From the NCBI RefSeq assembly GCF_003967555.1, contig NZ_BIFS01000001.1, positions 496,001 to 560,000 of the forward strand: 64,000 bases of DNA. Direction: 5' to 3'. Source of the DNA: Dictyobacter kobayashii. GTDB lineage: Bacteria > Chloroflexota > Ktedonobacteria > Ktedonobacterales > Ktedonobacteraceae. Positions 60,070 through 64,000 of this stretch are shown piece after piece. Position 1 is the first letter of the stretch. Each line of letters opens with the position of its first letter. The notes beneath the pieces were generated by a model. The model searched no databases. It was not told the origin of the DNA and was given only the letters and a program-made list of their open reading frames with translations. The position numbers and the translations under genes are program-made.

Positions 60070-61709
60070 ATGAAATTCAAGAAAGATTTACTACTGGTCA
60101 ACCCTTATAAGGTAAACTCAAAATGGGAGACATTTCTTGCTCCATCTTTTGGCTTGTATCGTATGAAGTTTTATCTTGAAACGCAGGGCTTTCAGGTTGA
60201 TGTTATCGATCCCAATCTAGATTCAGTGAGTTTTACACAACATGAATACAAGGTAATTGGTTTTGGAACGTACCATGATACCTTGGAGAATGATATTGCT
60301 TTAATTCATCAAGCGCGAGCTGCTTGCCCGGACTCACTTATAATTGTAGGGGGAATCCAGGCAACCTTCTCGTTTCAAGAATTCTTTGACTATGCTGATG
60401 TTGATTTAGTTGTCAAAGGTGAGGGCGAGAAGCCCATGTTAAGTCTTTTGCAGGCTTTATCTGATCAACCGCGAACGGATTTGGAGCTTGTAGTACAAAA
60501 AATTACTGGCATTGTCTGGAAGCAAAATGGAACCATTTCAGACACTGGTCCTAATCCACAGCTAAATCATCAAGAATTTAACGACGTTACCAAACCCTTC
60601 GATTTTGCTCAGGTTCCCTATGATAAGTATTGGGAAAATAACACTCAACAATACCTACAACGTGAGCCAAATGATATAGAAATTAAGACCATTCGGATTT
60701 TTACCTCAAACTACTGTCCTTTCCGCTGTACCTTCTGTTCTAGCAGCTTCTTTTTAGATCGGCCGGTGGTTTAGATGACAGCAAGCGTAGCCGTGTTATC
60801 TACCTCAATGCCGACAATGCTATCAATCTTATTATTCAGCTATCGAAGACATGGCCCGAAGTAAAAACAGTCATCTTCGATGATGACGCTTACACACCAC
60901 AAATCAAATATGTCAATGATGTGTGCAAACGCATCATTGAAGCTAAAGAGGCAGGGGCCATTTCACGTGACTTAACATTTATCTGCTCGAGCAGGGTTGA
61001 TCACTTAAATCGTGCAAGAGGAGAAGAAATGCTTGAAAACATGAAACAGGCAGGATTTCGAATGATCATGCTTGGAGTGGAATCCTTCTCTGAACGAGTA
61101 TTGAAGGATTTCAATAAGCGTATTACGGTGCCTGAAATATGGAAATCAATTCAAAGAATACTCGACGCCGGTATTCAGCCCTTGTATTATGTTATTCCAT
61201 TCGCACCTACAATCAAGTTAGATGAATTAATTGATACTATTCGGCAATCCATTATCGCGCTTACAGTTGGCGTTGAGGTCAGTATCAACACATACATCTG
61301 GGCCATTCCCGGAACGCCAGTGTATGAGTCTGAACAACACGAAGTTATGTACAAAGACACCTTTGTGGAAGGCGCAAATAAAATATTGCGCAAGCCCCAC
61401 TTTATTCTTCCTGAAGATCCTGAGGTAAAAACCCTAGCGGAGAAATTCATCGAGCACTATCCTAGTTATGAGCAGGAATTATGCCAAAAATTTGGCATAA
61501 CCCACATGCCAAGACGTACAGCATCGCTGGTAACCTTCTATGCTATGCTCGACCTTTTAGGAGATTATGAGCAAGAGAAGGGTCTCATCTTAGAGGCTCT
61601 CGATGATATTGCACACGGAAGGTTCATTGATCGCCTTGCATACGGAAAAAAGTCGACACAAACATTGATTTCTAGTATGAAATGGGGGAGCTCACCATGG
61701 GCATCTTAG
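60070..61709 (+). CDS. B12-binding-domain radical SAM enzyme (one-base frameshift)
   Basis: A protein of about 547 residues. The N-terminal cobalamin-binding-like domain (KDLLLVNPYKVNSKW, VIGFGTYHDTLENDI, IIVGGIQATFSFQEF, LVVKGEGEKPML) precedes the radical SAM motif NYCPFRCTFCSSSFF. Later motifs include TFICSSRVDHLNR and GFRMIMLGVESFSERVLKD. The frame breaks at 60761-60762; one extra G restores it. Members carry out C-methylation, cyclisation or rearrangement on unactivated carbons in natural product and lipid pathways. RBS AAGGAAAG precedes the ATG. Its end overlaps the sulfotransferase gene. Confidence 0.85.
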
Positions 61710-62635
61710 CAGATCAGACACCGAATATAAATAAACAACATAAACATCGCCCCAATTTTTTGGTGGTTGGGGCGGTGAAATCGGCAACCACCTCACTGTA
61801 TTACTGGCTAAAACAGCATCCTCAAGTCTTCATGCCGATAGAAAAAGAACCGGCATATTTTATTCATAATGGATATGGTGAATGGAACGAGCGTTATGAA
61901 CACTGGGATGCATATCTTGGGTTATTTGATGATGTGTCTGATGAGAAAGCGGTTGGAGAATCATCAACTGATTATCTCTATTGTGCAGAGAGCGCCCCCT
62001 GGATTCTAGAAGAATTTGGGCAGGTCAAAATCATGATGGTACTTAGAAATCCAGTAGATCGAGCATATTCTCTGTACTTGATGATGATTAGAGAGGGATA
62101 TGAGAGGCTTGATACATTTGAAAAAGCCTTAGAAGCCGAGGAGGCAAGATATAAGGATCCTGATTTTAAAATGAACAACCCATATTTTTTCCCTGACTAC
62201 TTGTATTTCTACAGTGGGCTGTATAGCGAACAGGTACAACGTTATATTGACTTATTTGGGCGGGAAAGAGTCTTTCCCATATTGTTTGATGATGTATCTA
62301 AACATCCTGAGCGTACCTTTCAAGAAATTTGCCAATTTTTGGAGGTAGACCCCAGCTTTGTGCCCAAATTTGATCACTTACACAAAAAGGCACGTCCGTA
62401 TTCAATTCCACTCCAATATTTTTTTCGTACGCGCTTGTTCCAGGATAAATATTCGCGTATGCTGATAGGTTCTCAATCCCGAACAGCAATCAGGGAACGG
62501 CTTTTAAAATGGAATCGCACAGATAACGTCGCGCCAATGTCCAAAGACACTCGTACAATGCTCACAAAAAAATATCGAGAGGACATTTTAGCGCTATCTC
62601 AAATCATCGGACGTGACTTGTCTCAGTGGCTGTAA
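61697..62635 (+). CDS. PAPS-dependent sulfotransferase
   Basis: A 312-residue protein of the heparan-sulfate-type sulfotransferase family. The 5'-phosphosulfate loop is VVGAVKSATTSLYYWLKQHP and the 3'-phosphate site is MMVLRNPVDRAYSLYL. KEPAYFIHNGY and a C-terminal helical part follow. It transfers sulfate from PAPS to a hydroxyl or amine, often on a sugar. The frame is intact. ATG 61697 follows GGGGGAG; it overlaps the radical SAM gene by 13 bases, indicating one transcript. Confidence 0.9.
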   Translation: MGILADQTPNINKQHKHRPNFLVVGAVKSATTSLYYWLKQHPQVFMPIEKEPAYFIHNGYGEWNERYEHWDAYLGLFDDVSDEKAVGESSTDYLYCAESAPWILEEFGQVKIMMVLRNPVDRAYSLYLMMIREGYERLDTFEKALEAEEARYKDPDFKMNNPYFFPDYLYFYSGLYSEQVQRYIDLFGRERVFPILFDDVSKHPERTFQEICQFLEVDPSFVPKFDHLHKKARPYSIPLQYFFRTRLFQDKYSRMLIGSQSRTAIRERLLKWNRTDNVAPMSKDTRTMLTKKYREDILALSQIIGRDLSQWL

Positions 62636-62709
62636 TTGTTCAAAATCAAGGGCCTGCCATTCAATCGTGTGAGCGACGTTGTCTAGCAGGCTTCTGCGTT
62701 TCCGCATAA

Positions 62710-62763
62710 CTGATCAGTTGCCAATTGCTGATCAGTTGCGACTACGCTAGCCGCGAGTGATCA
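62710..62763. repeat. Three TGATCA palindromes with a 12-bp direct repeat
   Basis: CTGATCAGTTGC occurs at 62710-62721 and 62728-62739, and a third TGATCA lies at 62758-62763, in the 183-bp gap before the epimerase gene. Evenly spaced palindromes of this kind can be regulator sites. The first two are 18 bp apart. Confidence 0.4.
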
Positions 62764-62818
62764 GCGTTTATGATTGTCTTTTATTGTATATGTATGGCTG
62801 AAATGAAAGGAACGTAGC

Positions 62819-63741
62819 ATGCGTTGTATTGTTACTGGAGGTGCTGGTTTCATTGGCGGACATCTGGTAAATGGTCTTCAGAACTGTGGTCATGAAGTTT
62901 TAAGTATAGATATCCTCCATCGAGAAATGCCTGATAAGCAAGGAGTGGATGTTGATATTTGTGATAGCCAACAATTGCAACGCGTTTTTGCGGACTTCCA
63001 GCCACAAGTAATTTTTCATCTTGCAGGAGTAGCTGATGCACGCGCTGCTTTAATTGATCCGATACGTGCTGTCCATATAAATATTACAGGAACGACTTGT
63101 GTTCTTCAAGCAGCACAACAAATCAATGCTACAAGGGTGGTGATTGCAAGTAGTTGTTGGGTCTATAATGCTATGCATGACGGCCCCATCGACGAAAACA
63201 CACAATTTCTATCCGCAGGCGGGGGCACATCTATACGAGCTCGATGATCGCCCGTGAACTATTAGCTCACGATTTCCAACGACTCTATGGATTACCTTTT
63301 ACTATTTTTCGTTATAGTCCAATCTATGGACCACATATGTGGCCAGGCCTGGCACTGAATGCATTTATTAATGCAGCAAAAGAAGGAGGTCCAATTATTA
63401 TATTTGGGGATGGATATCAAACCAGATCTTTTCTACACGTAGATGATTTAGTGGATGCTTTTGTTAGGTCCCTAAATGATAACGCCCAAAATGAAGTTTA
63501 TAATCTTGAGGGGCCACAAAATATTACTGTAAATGAATTAGCAGAGAAAGTATCTTGTGCTTTCGGAGGCATCGAAATTGTACATTATACCGATGATAAT
63601 CGCCGTGGAGAATTACGGCCCACTAATGATCGTATCGTTTCACAAGAGAAGGTAAAACACAGCTTAGGCTGGATTCCACGTATAAGTATAGATGAAGGAA
63701 TACAGAAGCTCCTTACCACTAATAGTAGAGGTTCTAAATAG
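62819..63741 (+). CDS. NAD-dependent NDP-sugar epimerase/dehydratase (one-base frameshift)
   Basis: An extended SDR protein of about 307 residues: TGGAGFIGGHLVNGL, IFHLAGVADARAAL, IASSCWVYNA, FRYSPIYGPHMWPG and FGDGYQTRSFLHVDDLVDA. The frame breaks in the G5 run at 63221-63225; one extra G restores it. The catalytic YxxxK reads YTSSM, so Lys is replaced by Met (ATG for AAG), which should impair normal catalysis unless it is a base error. RBS AAAGGAA precedes the ATG. Confidence 0.82.
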
Positions 63742-63759
63742 ATATTAAGTGAGATGAAG

Positions 63760-64000
63760 ATGTTTCAGCAGACTAACATTCAGGCTATTCTCTTTGATTA
63801 TGATGGTGTTGTTGTAAACATGGATAAAACATTAGCACTCAAGGCAGCTGATGACCACTACGCTTCATTCATCCTCCCTCCTCTAACGGTTCTCACTGAT
63901 CTTATTTATAACAACCCATTCAATACAGAATTAGATCTTGGAAAAATAAGTATTGAAGAATTACGTGAACGATTACGCGTACAGGCATGGAAAGGAGATA
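63760..64000 (+). CDS. HAD-family phosphatase (3' end outside window)
   Basis: The open frame begins at ATG 63760 (ATG 63754 also possible) and runs off the right edge after about 80 codons. Motif I is ILFDYDGVVVN, the HAD nucleophile, followed by a helical cap start (LALKAADDHYASFI). It probably dephosphorylates a sugar phosphate in the same operon, 12-18 bp after the epimerase gene. The substrate is unknown. Confidence 0.75.
   Translation, partial: MFQQTNIQAILFDYDGVVVNMDKTLALKAADDHYASFILPPLTVLTDLIYNNPFNTELDLGKISIEELRERLRVQAWKGD

Noticed and set aside
1..64000. CRISPR arrays, riboswitches and rRNA genes
   Set aside because: No regularly spaced repeats, no recognisable riboswitch core and no rRNA sequence were seen on either strand.

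Overview
The window looks like chromosome of a Chloroflexota bacterium of the Ktedonobacteria type. This rests on the style of the proteins (single-chain E1 alpha/beta dehydrogenase, long Sua5-type TsaC, multi-ribbon zinc proteins, PaaK, PucR), the mid GC content, and the density of IS elements and a group II intron. It is an inference from content; no ribosomal marker is present.

Positions 1-33,200 are an ordinary mosaic of metabolic and housekeeping genes: an M16 peptidase, a zinc-ribbon protein, two divergent 2-oxoacid dehydrogenase E1 genes, a GH42 beta-galactosidase, a dihydrolipoamide dehydrogenase-like flavoprotein, three Nudix proteins, a FluG-like amidohydrolase and a glutamine synthetase-family enzyme, a CoiA-like nuclease, a xylose/ribose-type ABC importer, a P450, TsaC/Sua5, a PucR regulator, MiaB, PaaK and a HAD phosphatase.

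Positions 33,240-33,334 encode a selenocysteine tRNA (selC). Just downstream lies a decayed look-alike of its 3' end, and then 10 kb of mobile-element wreckage (33.9-44.2 kb): an ATP-grasp gene with an in-frame TGA, an IS4/IS5-like element, and an IS110 transposase gene split by a group II intron that itself carries an IS21 (istA/istB). Fragments of a tyrosine recombinase and of an IS256 transposase follow. This resembles a tRNA-linked island boundary.

Positions 44.2-64 kb are visibly more AT-rich and hold two divergent blocks. The leftward block encodes a TylF-type methyltransferase, three GT4 glycosyltransferases, an ABC-F ATPase and RmlA-, RmlC- and RmlD-like enzymes. The rightward block encodes a NagA-like deacetylase, a second NDP-sugar nucleotidyltransferase, a Nudix protein, a SAM methyltransferase, a DegT/DnrJ aminotransferase, a cobalamin-binding radical SAM enzyme, a sulfotransferase, an NDP-sugar epimerase and a HAD phosphatase that runs off the window. 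Together they suggest assembly of an unusual aminosugar-containing, methylated and perhaps sulfated glycan or glycosylated metabolite, with ABC-F as possible self-protection. The first rightward gene is split by an IS66 element with a perfect 8-bp target duplication.

Caution: at least 23 genes or gene parts across the window are broken by the loss of exactly one base, nearly always in a short homopolymer. No broken gene needs an extra base removed. This points to systematic sequencing or assembly error rather than gene decay, so most frameshifted genes are annotated here as single genes across the shift.
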